The notes under the pieces: generated by a model | What the model saw: the letters and a program-made list of their open reading frames with translations, nothing else | Database searches by the model: none | What the model was told of the DNA's origin: nothing | NCBI RefSeq assembly: GCF_026151395.1 | Contig: NZ_JAMQPV010000003.1 | Location: forward strand, 186,001-250,000 | DNA: 64,000 nucleotides | Direction of reading: 5' to 3' | Source: Leptospira limi | GTDB lineage: Bacteria > Spirochaetota > Leptospiria > Leptospirales > Leptospiraceae | Position numbers and translations under genes: made by a program | In this document: piece after piece, positions 36,699 to 44,502 of the stretch | How positions within the stretch are numbered: position 1 is the first letter of the stretch | Layout: each line of letters begins with the position of its first letter

Positions 36699-37116
36699 GG
36701 TGGTGCTCCTTCTTCTCTTCTTTCATTTCATTTAATGGCAGTTTGTATTTTACCTCTGCCCCTTTTTGTCCTTTCCAAACAGGAGAAAGAAGTAACTCTC
36801 CTTCTGTTAGTGTGACCCCTTTTGGTAATTCACAGTAAAAGTGATCTGGGTGACCAGTACACTTCAGTCTGACTTCTTTGCCAGCATTCACAATAGTAGC
36901 ACTGACATTCGAATTTTTGGAAGTCTGATTTTCAAAGTTGATATCCAAAAGATACACTTTAAAGCCGAGATTCTGGTAGGCCAAAACTTCGGTGTGAAAT
37001 GCTCCAGGCATCCTGATTACACCTCCATTTGGACCTGGTTTGTGTTCTCCGTGCGCGGCGATGGGTTGGATCGCTAGAAACGCAGAAAAAACAGTGATTT
37101 TGATTAGATTTTTCAT
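36691..37116 (-). CDS. periplasmic His-rich protein of the copper operon
   Basis: A 141-residue exported protein (signal peptide with cleavage near AAHG). The mature N-terminus HGEHKPGPNGG and the C-terminus EHHHG are His-rich and look like metal-binding ends around a beta-rich core (EVLAYQNLGFKVYLLD). GPNGG-type N-termini occur in periplasmic proteins linked to metal efflux. As first gene of the cueR-controlled operon it probably binds copper in the periplasm, by inference. Its SD-like AGGAG is 14 nt from the ATG. Confidence 0.68.
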   Translation of the reverse strand: MKNLIKITVFSAFLAIQPIAAHGEHKPGPNGGVIRMPGAFHTEVLAYQNLGFKVYLLDINFENQTSKNSNVSATIVNAGKEVRLKCTGHPDHFYCELPKGVTLTEGELLLSPVWKGQKGAEVKYKLPLNEMKEEKKEHHHG

Positions 37117-37152
37117 TGTTTTTATGTTAACTCCTTTGTTATCATGAATCCC

Positions 37153-37183
37153 AGTGTAAACCTTCCAATCGTTGGAAGGTCAA
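37153..37183 (-). promoter_or_regulatory. CueR-type promoter of the copper operon
   Basis: On the minus strand, -35 TTGACC and -10 TACACT are separated by 19 nt, the over-long spacer that defines MerR-family promoters. The spacer contains most of a perfect 9-3-9 palindrome whose arms are ACCTTCCAA and TTGGAAGGT (37160-37180), the CueR-type dyad ACCTTCC...GGAAGGT. The regulator should twist this DNA to activate transcription toward copZ-copA in the presence of Cu(I). Confidence 0.82.
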
Positions 37184-37238
37184 TAGGCGATTTCGTTTTT
37201 TTTACGTTTTTTTTAAAAAAAATTTTAGGAGGAAAATT

Positions 37239-37628
37239 GTGAATATTGGAGAACTTTCCAAATCATCTGGAGTCTCATCCAAACTCATTCGCCATTACGA
37301 AAGTATTGGGCTTATCCCAGAGACAAGAAGGAATGATAATGGTTATCGATTGTACACGGACGATGACGTACACTATGTACGATTCATCAAACGATCAAGA
37401 GAACTTGGATTTTCGTTGGAAGACATTAAAAGTTTGTTAGGGCTTTGGAAAAACAAATCCAGAAGTAGCAGACAAGTGAAACAACTTGCCGAAAAACACC
37501 TTGAATATCTCAATTTAAAATTAAAACAAATCAAAGATATGGCAGATACATTAAAACATTTGGTCCACAATTGCCATGGTGACCATAGACCCGACTGCCC
37601 TATCCTAAAAAATTTAGAAATGAATTAG
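37239..37628 (+). CDS. cueR: CueR-type Cu(I)-responsive MerR regulator
   Basis: A 129-residue MerR-family protein. The winged helix (MNIGELSKSSGVSSKLIRHYE and DNGYRLYTDDDV) is followed by a dimerisation helix and the metal loop NCHGDHRPDCPIL, i.e. Cys-x7-Cys as in CueR, with a Ser in the SSRQVK segment at the position that distinguishes Cu(I)/Ag(I) sensors from Zn sensors. GTG start at 37239 with AGGAGG 6 nt upstream. It is divergent from the copper operon and shares its control region. Confidence 0.88.
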   Translation: MNIGELSKSSGVSSKLIRHYESIGLIPETRRNDNGYRLYTDDDVHYVRFIKRSRELGFSLEDIKSLLGLWKNKSRSSRQVKQLAEKHLEYLNLKLKQIKDMADTLKHLVHNCHGDHRPDCPILKNLEMN

Positions 37629-37635
37629 AGAAAAA

Positions 37636-38805
37636 TTACATTGATTGTTTGATGGCATCTGCAATCAAACGATTTGCTTTTTCATTGAAGTGGATGTCTT
37701 CTTTTTGCAAAAGTTGATTTTGATTTCTAAAAATTTCACGCATATCAATCAATTGTATCTGGTTTGATTCGCTAAAAGTTCGTAATGCGAGAATGAATTC
37801 CGAATCCCCAACCAACCATTTTCTATCCATTGAGAATCCAATTTTTTCATACACAGCAAATCGTTTTGGATCAAATTCCACATCGAGTGGGATATAAATC
37901 ATTGTAAACTTCTTATGATTTGTTTGTAAGTCTGAAAACAAATGTAACAAAATACGTTTCCATTTTTGGAAATTTTGATTGGATACTGAATTCACATCCA
38001 AGGATTCTTTGAAATAATTTGGACTGATGGAATATAAAGTTCGAAAGGAAGGAAATGTTTCCTCTCCCGTTTCTTCTTCATTGGAAGGTGGAGGACTTTG
38101 TTCTGATTGGTAATTGGTATTAGCAAACTTTTGAATCTCAATTTCCATTCTCTTTTGCACTGAATCAAAATATTGTTTTTTCAATACGAGCCAAGTGTAA
38201 TTAGGGAGAAACAATCCCAAAACTTTTGTGGTCCATTTTTGTTTGTCTACAAAGTGGATATAATCAGGTGTCTCTCCTGTTTCATAAATATCATTGCCAT
38301 ACACAACTAGATATACATGTTCAAAAGGAATATGGTCTTTGATCTCTTGAAACATTGCATATTCATTTTCCAAGGTAAACCCAGGCATACTTACATTTGT
38401 CCATTGGCAGTTTGTTTCTCGATTTAGAATTTCCGAAAAAGTATCCTTCCAAAAAATACCAGAACCAAACGTTTGTGAATCTCCTAAAAATAATTCGTGG
38501 CAATTTGATTTGTCTTTTACAGTCGATTCACGAATTCCAAATTTCCCAATTTTACCAGGTTCCGGTACACCCTTTCTAAAAAATGGAATTGTTTGCTCTT
38601 TGGGATAATGGAAATATCCATAAGGCAAATTGTATTGGAATTGATTTTGGTCGAGCCAACGTAGTCCAAAAAATAGTACGACCATCACAGAAAGGAATAA
38701 TCCCAGTTTTGACCAAGAACTTGATTTTGATTGAGGATCTACTTTTTTCATTGATGATACTTTGAATTGATTTAATTGTGTTAGTTTCGATTGCAAATGA
38801 TCCAT
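37636..38805 (-). CDS. SGNH-hydrolase-like membrane-anchored protein
   Basis: A 389-residue protein with one transmembrane segment (residues ~33-50) and an extracytoplasmic domain with SGNH marks: LFLGDSQTFGSG (block I GDS), VVYGNDIYE (block III GND) and EDIHFNEKA (block V DxxH). Such proteins act on acyl groups of polysaccharides or peptidoglycan. Its ATG at 38805 overlaps the start of the divergent glycosyltransferase-like gene by 9 nt; an internal ATG at 38751 is an alternative start without ribosome binding site. Role in decorating surface glycans is inferred. Confidence 0.65.
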   Translation of the reverse strand: MDHLQSKLTQLNQFKVSSMKKVDPQSKSSSWSKLGLFLSVMVVLFFGLRWLDQNQFQYNLPYGYFHYPKEQTIPFFRKGVPEPGKIGKFGIRESTVKDKSNCHELFLGDSQTFGSGIFWKDTFSEILNRETNCQWTNVSMPGFTLENEYAMFQEIKDHIPFEHVYLVVYGNDIYETGETPDYIHFVDKQKWTTKVLGLFLPNYTWLVLKKQYFDSVQKRMEIEIQKFANTNYQSEQSPPPSNEEETGEETFPSFRTLYSISPNYFKESLDVNSVSNQNFQKWKRILLHLFSDLQTNHKKFTMIYIPLDVEFDPKRFAVYEKIGFSMDRKWLVGDSEFILALRTFSESNQIQLIDMREIFRNQNQLLQKEDIHFNEKANRLIADAIKQSM

Positions 38806-40209
38806 TCTAAAAAAGCAATAGGTTTCTTATATGGAGTTGGTTTTTTAGCCATCCTTTACATTTTCTTCAAAACAATTCCAACGATATCATTTTCCGATTT
38901 TTCCTTGTTTGAATGGCAATTGAAACAAGTTTTGAAAGGCTCTTTACATCTACCTTATCCTTTTATCACCACTGACCCGAACTTAGAATTTTTCCCCTTA
39001 CCGAATGTATTCTTTCACCTAACAAATACCAACATCGATTCAACGTTTCCCAATTTATATCCCATCTTATTTTCTCCTTTTTATTGGATCGGAGGAAAAA
39101 CAGGGATACAATTGATCCAACTCATCCTTTTCTTTTGGGCGATATGGCTCTTTTTTTCAATCAAACGAGACCATATACTCACTCTTATTCTTTTGTTTGG
39201 GTCTTCGATCTCGATTTATACCAATTTAATCCACGATTCAATTTTTATATTTTTCTTAGAAGTTCTCTTATTGTATAATCTCCAAAGACAAAACGTTACC
39301 TTCGCATCCTTACTGAGTTTGTTTTTAGTTTGGATGAGACCGGAATTTATTTTTGTCATTTGTTTACTTCCCTCTTATTTTGAATGGAAAAACATTTGGA
39401 AACAATACTTAATGTGGTTTGGTTTCTTTCTTTTTATTTTTCTCACTACCAATTTTATTTTATATTCTACCGTTTTACCCCTTCGGCTTTTTAAAAACTC
39501 CACATACCATTTGAACTCGGAAATCGTTGTTTATTTATTTCGATTGTTAATCGAACAAATCCCGGCATTCACTATATTTTTAATTTTAAGTGTTATTTCT
39601 GTTTTCCGAAAACAATTCAAATTACAATTTTTTATTTTAATTCTTTTTACTTGTGTGATCATACTATCCTCACCTAACACAGGAGGACACAATACACCTA
39701 GATATCTATTTTGTTTAGTTCCTTTTTACGTTCTGTCACTCCATTCCAATCTTTACGAAACATTACATCGAAATAATTTTGGTATCCTTATGGTATTACT
39801 CCTCACGATCTATTCTATCTACCAATGGCAATACCAAACAAAAGAATTGATTAAAATTTCAAAATTCCAATCCAATACATTGGTATGCTTAAACCAAATC
39901 CCTGAACAAACAATTGTATTTAATAATTCTGATTTTTCTTTTGTTGCCTTACCACTCAACGAACAAAACAAGAACCTATTTTTACTAAAGGAAAATCCAG
40001 AAGAGAATGCCTTTAGTTCATTTTTGGCTGGGAACCACATCCATTCCTTTGCGTTTGTCGAATTACCTCCATCACCCTATGCAATTCCCAATCCACTTGT
40101 GATTCCCAACTGTGACAACAATTGCCAATTCCGCATTGTGGACCAATACCCATTACCAAATGCAATGTTGCCAATTATGGTAACAAGTTTCCAAAGGGTA
40201 TTCCCATGA
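38797..40209 (+). CDS. polytopic GT-C-like membrane protein
   Basis: A 470-residue membrane protein with roughly ten hydrophobic segments. Long extracytoplasmic loops near the N-terminus and charged motifs between segments resemble GT-C glycosyltransferases of Leptospira (a family named after LA_3751/LA_3752, from memory). No motif pins down the donor. The ATG at 38797 shares the ATGATCCAT stretch with the divergent SGNH gene. Composition is very AT-rich. Confidence 0.55.
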   Translation: MIHSKKAIGFLYGVGFLAILYIFFKTIPTISFSDFSLFEWQLKQVLKGSLHLPYPFITTDPNLEFFPLPNVFFHLTNTNIDSTFPNLYPILFSPFYWIGGKTGIQLIQLILFFWAIWLFFSIKRDHILTLILLFGSSISIYTNLIHDSIFIFFLEVLLLYNLQRQNVTFASLLSLFLVWMRPEFIFVICLLPSYFEWKNIWKQYLMWFGFFLFIFLTTNFILYSTVLPLRLFKNSTYHLNSEIVVYLFRLLIEQIPAFTIFLILSVISVFRKQFKLQFFILILFTCVIILSSPNTGGHNTPRYLFCLVPFYVLSLHSNLYETLHRNNFGILMVLLLTIYSIYQWQYQTKELIKISKFQSNTLVCLNQIPEQTIVFNNSDFSFVALPLNEQNKNLFLLKENPEENAFSSFLAGNHIHSFAFVELPPSPYAIPNPLVIPNCDNNCQFRIVDQYPLPNAMLPIMVTSFQRVFP

Positions 40210-40267
40210 AATTAATTTCTCGCTTGATTTCTGAAAAGAGACAACCCATCCTTTACCAGGTAAAAAA

Positions 40268-41182
40268 ATGACTCAATCGAAACAATGCCCTAGCTGTGGT
40301 AGCACCAATATTTATCAAGAATCTGCAACCGTTTATCGGTGTTCTGATTGTTTCGACAAACTGCCATCAGGTGCCATTTACGACTCACCACCTCCGAAAG
40401 TTTATGGAACGCAAAAAAATTCAGATCCAACTAATTTTACAAAGTACAAATACATCATCATTTCTGTCGTTGTTGGGTGGATGATCCTTGGGAGTACATT
40501 CACTGCGTTATTCCAAAACATCACAACAACTTCTACGCAAGTAGACGAGAGTCAAAACACCATCATCGATCCAAACAACAATGCATCAGAATTCCATCCA
40601 GAAGGTGATTTTTATTACACAAATGAATTACCAGATACCATTGGAAATTCATACTTTGTAGGAACCTTTACCAATACGAGTGGATCTACCATACTCATGC
40701 CAAAATTCACTGTGACCTTATTCAATGAGGATGGGTCAACTATTGGCTCCAGTGATGGATATGGTGAAAAAAATCTAATCGCAAATAATGAATCTGTTAT
40801 ATTTGAAGTTTTGTGGTCCAAAATTCCAAAATACCATCATTACGAAATTTCAGTTACCGCATCAACTCATGAGGGAGATTTGAATCGACCCGATTTGATT
40901 CTAAAATCGATAGAACTAAAAAAAATAAAAAACAAAGGTACACTCCTAACGGGGAAAATCCAAAACCAAGGGACTTCCATTGCCAACTTTACTCGCATCA
41001 AATGTTTAATTATTGGAAGTGATAATTTGGTGAGTGATTATGGAACAGTTGTTTTAGAAAAAGAAGATTTTTTACCAAAGGAAACACAAAAGTTTTCCTT
41101 TGAATTTTACCGAACGAATGAATTCCCAACTTTATACTATTGTGAATCAGATGGCATGAATCAAGAAACAGGTGCAAACTAA
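40268..41182 (+). CDS. zinc-ribbon membrane protein
   Basis: A 304-residue protein. An N-terminal zinc ribbon (CPSCGS and CSDC, residues ~7-33) is followed by one membrane segment (~59-81) and two beta-rich domains (GTFTNTSGSTILMPKFTV and GKIQNQGTSIANFTRIKC) that resemble FxLYD-type Ig-like units. The ribbon would be cytoplasmic and the domains extracytoplasmic. Function is unknown. Confidence 0.62.
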   Translation: MTQSKQCPSCGSTNIYQESATVYRCSDCFDKLPSGAIYDSPPPKVYGTQKNSDPTNFTKYKYIIISVVVGWMILGSTFTALFQNITTTSTQVDESQNTIIDPNNNASEFHPEGDFYYTNELPDTIGNSYFVGTFTNTSGSTILMPKFTVTLFNEDGSTIGSSDGYGEKNLIANNESVIFEVLWSKIPKYHHYEISVTASTHEGDLNRPDLILKSIELKKIKNKGTLLTGKIQNQGTSIANFTRIKCLIIGSDNLVSDYGTVVLEKEDFLPKETQKFSFEFYRTNEFPTLYYCESDGMNQETGAN

Positions 41183-41484
41183 TCCCATTGTTTGTGAAGG
41201 ACTTGGTAAAAGTTTTCGATGGATTTGTCTAAATTATGAGAACGCCAATAAGGATTATTTTCTAGAGAGATTTGCACATGTTTGACAACACTTCGAATGA
41301 AACTGGTTCTGTCGATTTTTGATCCACTTTCAAGTTTTTCAAATGTCGTTTGTCTGGCAGATAACTCTTTTTTCAGTGCAGAAGATATAACCAACACCGC
41401 ATCATCTGTTGTTAGGCGGTGCTCCATCACAAGTAACTCGGCCGCTTCTTTGATCAATTTGATTTGGCGATTGCTTACAGACAT
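41179..41484 (-). CDS. hypothetical helical protein
   Basis: A 101-residue soluble protein, mostly helical, that I do not recognise (LIKEAAELLVMEHRL). It converges with the zinc-ribbon gene, overlapping its stop by 4 nt, and stands 61 nt from the divergent STAS gene. It may be a small DNA- or protein-binding factor, but no motif supports this. Confidence 0.5.
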   Translation of the reverse strand: MSVSNRQIKLIKEAAELLVMEHRLTTDDAVLVISSALKKELSARQTTFEKLESGSKIDRTSFIRSVVKHVQISLENNPYWRSHNLDKSIENFYQVLHKQWD

Positions 41485-41545
41485 AGGTAAGAAGCTATTC
41501 CAACAATTTGAATCCTAAAAAACAAGACAGAATTTGTCATTTGTC

Positions 41546-41878
41546 ATGAAAAATTCTTTCAAATTTTCCAATACAGAAAAAAAAGAGAGAACATTGGCAG
41601 TAGTGATTCAAATCAAAAACGAAGATATTTCTTTCGATGGGTTGAGTGGGTTTCGTGAAAGGATTATGTCTACCATTCAAAATTCGAAAGAAGATGTTCA
41701 ACTCGATTTTTCGGAGATCACTATGTCCTTGGATAGTGCAACCATCGGTGAATTGATGAAATACCACGCCGCACTTGAATCTCAAAATCTTCAATTAAAA
41801 CTCTCTGGAGTTAATAAATTGATTCGAACTGTCTTCCGGCTCAACAAACTCGATACCATTTTACATTTAATCGATTAA
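41546..41878 (+). CDS. STAS-domain protein
   Basis: A 110-residue single STAS domain: VQLDFSEITMSLDSATIGEL contains the Asp-Ser-Ala turn of anti-anti-sigma factors, followed by the amphipathic helix and LKLSGVNKLIRTVFRLNKL. The Ser in SLDSAT would be the phosphorylation site. Partner-switching with a stand-alone HATPase is possible. ATG 41546 is preferred to TTG 41534. Confidence 0.72.
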   Translation: MKNSFKFSNTEKKERTLAVVIQIKNEDISFDGLSGFRERIMSTIQNSKEDVQLDFSEITMSLDSATIGELMKYHAALESQNLQLKLSGVNKLIRTVFRLNKLDTILHLID

Positions 41879-41969
41879 TCTACGGAAACGTACGAATTGA
41901 ACCGAACATTTCTTCTTTAGCCGAATACTAACTTGTAAGAGTATGAAATTTGATTCCGTCATACTCGTT

Positions 41970-43088
41970 ATGAAGCGAACATTTTTTCTATTTCTGATTT
42001 CCATTCTGCTCTTTAACAGTTGCGAAAAAAAAGAACCAACCTCTTATTTATGGCTCTTGGCACTTCTAGGATCAAACTCATCTCAAAATTCAAATTCAAT
42101 TCCTGAAACTCCAAATCCCATCCAAGATCCAACAGTTCCCACAACAATCCATCTTACCATACTTACTCCACCTTCCACAGACGAACTTTGTCCGATGTAT
42201 GGTGGAGTCTTTATCCAATACAAAAAAGGAGATCTTAAAACTTGTGCTCCTAATGAATTGAATGCAAATTGTGTTACGTTTTTATACAATGAAGATGGTT
42301 CCATCAAAACCACTGATCCTAGAAGTTTTGTTGGTCTTTCAATGGTGGAAGAACTAGAAGTACCTGCTGAAACGTATCCATTGAACTCCAAATCAAATTT
42401 GATCTGTTTTCGCCAAGAGTTCCCAAAAGACAAAGAACATGTCGAAATGTATAGTTTCCAATTGCAAACGAACAAATTAAAAAATATCCAATGTGAAACA
42501 AGTTGGAGTGAAAATCAATGTATTGATTTTTTTCCCATTTTTGGAAGAGCAGAATTTTTAATGCCGAAGGAATTTCCAATCCTTCCTAACGATGGTGATG
42601 GACATGCAGGATCACATACTCTCTTATTAAAATTTATCACCGAGGATTCCCTTTTTACAACCTGTACATTCTTTGGGAATGAACATCGTAAATTGGAAGG
42701 GTATGCAGAGAATGCATACATCGCTGGTAACCTTCAGAATGGAAGTGATCTTGGGAGTTGCAAACAATGTGAAACCAATTATTGTGGCACCACTAATCCA
42801 AACACAGGCCAACTTTATGATAGTAATCCCATCAACGTATTTCCTATTCCTGTAGGTACTTTGGTTACCATCCAAAAGGAATTGATTTTACAAGTGGTGA
42901 AAGGACAGGGCCCAGGCAAACACAGTGTTCGATGGAATATCAATGGATTCAACCAATGGATCCTTTCGAATCAAATGCCTATCTTTTTATCGAATAGTAA
43001 TGTATTAATTGCATTTCTATTACCAATCTTAATCACAATGTTAGTGGTTGTAATAAAATTGCAAAAACGCCATAGACATAAACACTAA
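41970..43088 (+). CDS. lipoprotein with C-terminal membrane segment
   Basis: A 372-residue lipoprotein (signal peptide MKRTFFLFLISILLFNSC; ATG 41970 chosen over 41943). The mature part is Cys-rich (pairs CKQCETNYCG). Unusually, the last 30 residues are a hydrophobic segment (NVLIAFLLPILITMLVVV) ending in a basic tail RHRHKH, which looks like a C-terminal anchor or sorting signal. Function is unknown. Its stop lies in the A-rich flank of the minus-strand terminator at 43087-43122. Confidence 0.6.
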   Translation: MKRTFFLFLISILLFNSCEKKEPTSYLWLLALLGSNSSQNSNSIPETPNPIQDPTVPTTIHLTILTPPSTDELCPMYGGVFIQYKKGDLKTCAPNELNANCVTFLYNEDGSIKTTDPRSFVGLSMVEELEVPAETYPLNSKSNLICFRQEFPKDKEHVEMYSFQLQTNKLKNIQCETSWSENQCIDFFPIFGRAEFLMPKEFPILPNDGDGHAGSHTLLLKFITEDSLFTTCTFFGNEHRKLEGYAENAYIAGNLQNGSDLGSCKQCETNYCGTTNPNTGQLYDSNPINVFPIPVGTLVTIQKELILQVVKGQGPGKHSVRWNINGFNQWILSNQMPIFLSNSNVLIAFLLPILITMLVVVIKLQKRHRHKH

Positions 43089-43122
43089 AAAAACTCCAAC
43101 TTATGATTAGTTCATAGGTTGG
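43087..43122 (-). terminator. intrinsic terminator of the REC-HATPase gene
   Basis: An 11-bp stem (one T-G wobble) with a 5-nt loop at 43096-43122, followed on the minus strand by a run of seven T (43087-43093). It overlaps the stop codon of the gene it ends, and the T-run overlaps the stop of the convergent lipoprotein gene. Confidence 0.75.
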
Positions 43123-44372
43123 ATTGGTAAAGCAATTTGAAAGGCTACTTTGGTTTTCGGATTCCCATTCCAATCCAAATGGTCTTTCACATTAAAAATA
43201 GAAATTTTGCCATTATGTTTTTTGATGCAGGTATCAACATAACTCAATCCTAAGCCAAAGTCTAGAGTTCCATACTGTTCAAAAACATTTTTCGATAACC
43301 GATAAAATGGCTCAAAAATCAAATGCTCTGATTGAATTGGTATGCCAATCGTACCATCAAAATTTGGGATTGGTTCATTATATACAGCACATTTAAACCA
43401 ATCCTGTTCCACTTTAATGATAACTGTTACAGTGGAATTTGGCACAGAGAATTTACAAGCATTTGTCATAATCTCTATAAATGATGTTTTAATACAGATT
43501 TCATTTACTAATAAAAATTTCACTGAATGGTTTTGATTGATCTCGCTGATAATAACATTGTGATTTTGAATTTTCAGAATGTATGAAATTTCTACGAGCC
43601 AAGTTTTTAATTCATGGTATAACTCTTGGATTGTGTATTTTTTTAGTGGTACATCTGAGCTTATCAATGAATCAATTTCCGCAAATTGATTTACAGACTT
43701 CTCTGCCATATCTGCATTTATTTGGATTAATTCCATTAACTCTGATTCGATTTTGTAAAATTTTCCATCGAACTCACTAGTATCTCGAATCATCTTTAAG
43801 ATTGAAACCAAAGCACCAAATCCAGCACCTTGGCAAAAACTATGTTTTAAACTTTCAAATAGATTTTGGTTCTGTCTTTTGAATTTCCCTACAGATCCCA
43901 TCTTTTCTTTCCATTGGATCCATTCCAGCTGGCCTTCTAATCTCAATTGTTGTTCTTTACGTGAGATTGTTTCAACACGTTTCATTCCGTAAAACTCTAA
44001 TGCACGTTTTACTTTGATTGCGATTTCAAAATCTTGAATTGGTTTTATGATATAATCAAAAATCCCTAATTTCATCACTTTCACTATAAATTTTGGATCT
44101 GTATTTCCTGTGATCATAATGATAACAGGCTCAACATCATATGCATTTAAAGCGGTAATCAATTCTTCGCCATTCAATCCAGGCATTTCATGATCTGTAA
44201 TGACAACAGGAAATGGATATTCTTGAAAATACTGCAAAGCAAGTTTGCCATCTTTTGCATGAACTACTTGGTAACCAAGTTCAGTAAGTTGCTTTTTTAA
44301 ATAATAACCTAAAACTGCATCATCTTCTGCAACTAATATACGTTTCCCTTCCAAAATGGATCCTTTCTCCAA
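43107..44372 (-). CDS. REC-HATPase hybrid signalling protein
   Basis: A 421-residue soluble protein. N-terminal receiver domain: AEDDAV acidic pair, Asp60 in VITDHEMPG, Lys110 in IIKP. A helical linker with LKHSF (His177, possible phosphoacceptor) leads to a GHKL ATPase domain with N box TNACKFS (Asn304) and DFGLGLSYV (G box, ~370-380). The order receiver first, kinase second suggests a phosphorelay or feedback protein. It is transcribed alone and ends in a clear terminator. Confidence 0.75.
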   Translation of the reverse strand: MEKGSILEGKRILVAEDDAVLGYYLKKQLTELGYQVVHAKDGKLALQYFQEYPFPVVITDHEMPGLNGEELITALNAYDVEPVIIMITGNTDPKFIVKVMKLGIFDYIIKPIQDFEIAIKVKRALEFYGMKRVETISRKEQQLRLEGQLEWIQWKEKMGSVGKFKRQNQNLFESLKHSFCQGAGFGALVSILKMIRDTSEFDGKFYKIESELMELIQINADMAEKSVNQFAEIDSLISSDVPLKKYTIQELYHELKTWLVEISYILKIQNHNVIISEINQNHSVKFLLVNEICIKTSFIEIMTNACKFSVPNSTVTVIIKVEQDWFKCAVYNEPIPNFDGTIGIPIQSEHLIFEPFYRLSKNVFEQYGTLDFGLGLSYVDTCIKKHNGKISIFNVKDHLDWNGNPKTKVAFQIALPIQPMN

Positions 44373-44456
44373 CTCGATCCAATGAATCGGTTATGAGTCT
44401 ATGAAAGTTATCTGGACCAGCATTTTATCAATGAAAACGAAAAGCTCGTACATTAA

Positions 44457-44502
44457 CTAGTGTAATGCTTAAGAATGATTCTAAGTATACATTAGTTTTT
44501 TT
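44457..44502. repeat. imperfect inverted repeat at the end of the P-type ATPase gene
   Basis: CTAGTGTAATGCTTAAGAA and TTCTAAGTATACATTAG are imperfect reverse complements around a TGA loop, with T7 on the plus side. The plus strand has no gene that ends here. On the minus strand it spans the ATPase stop but lacks a T-run. It could be a weak bidirectional terminator. Confidence 0.35.
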
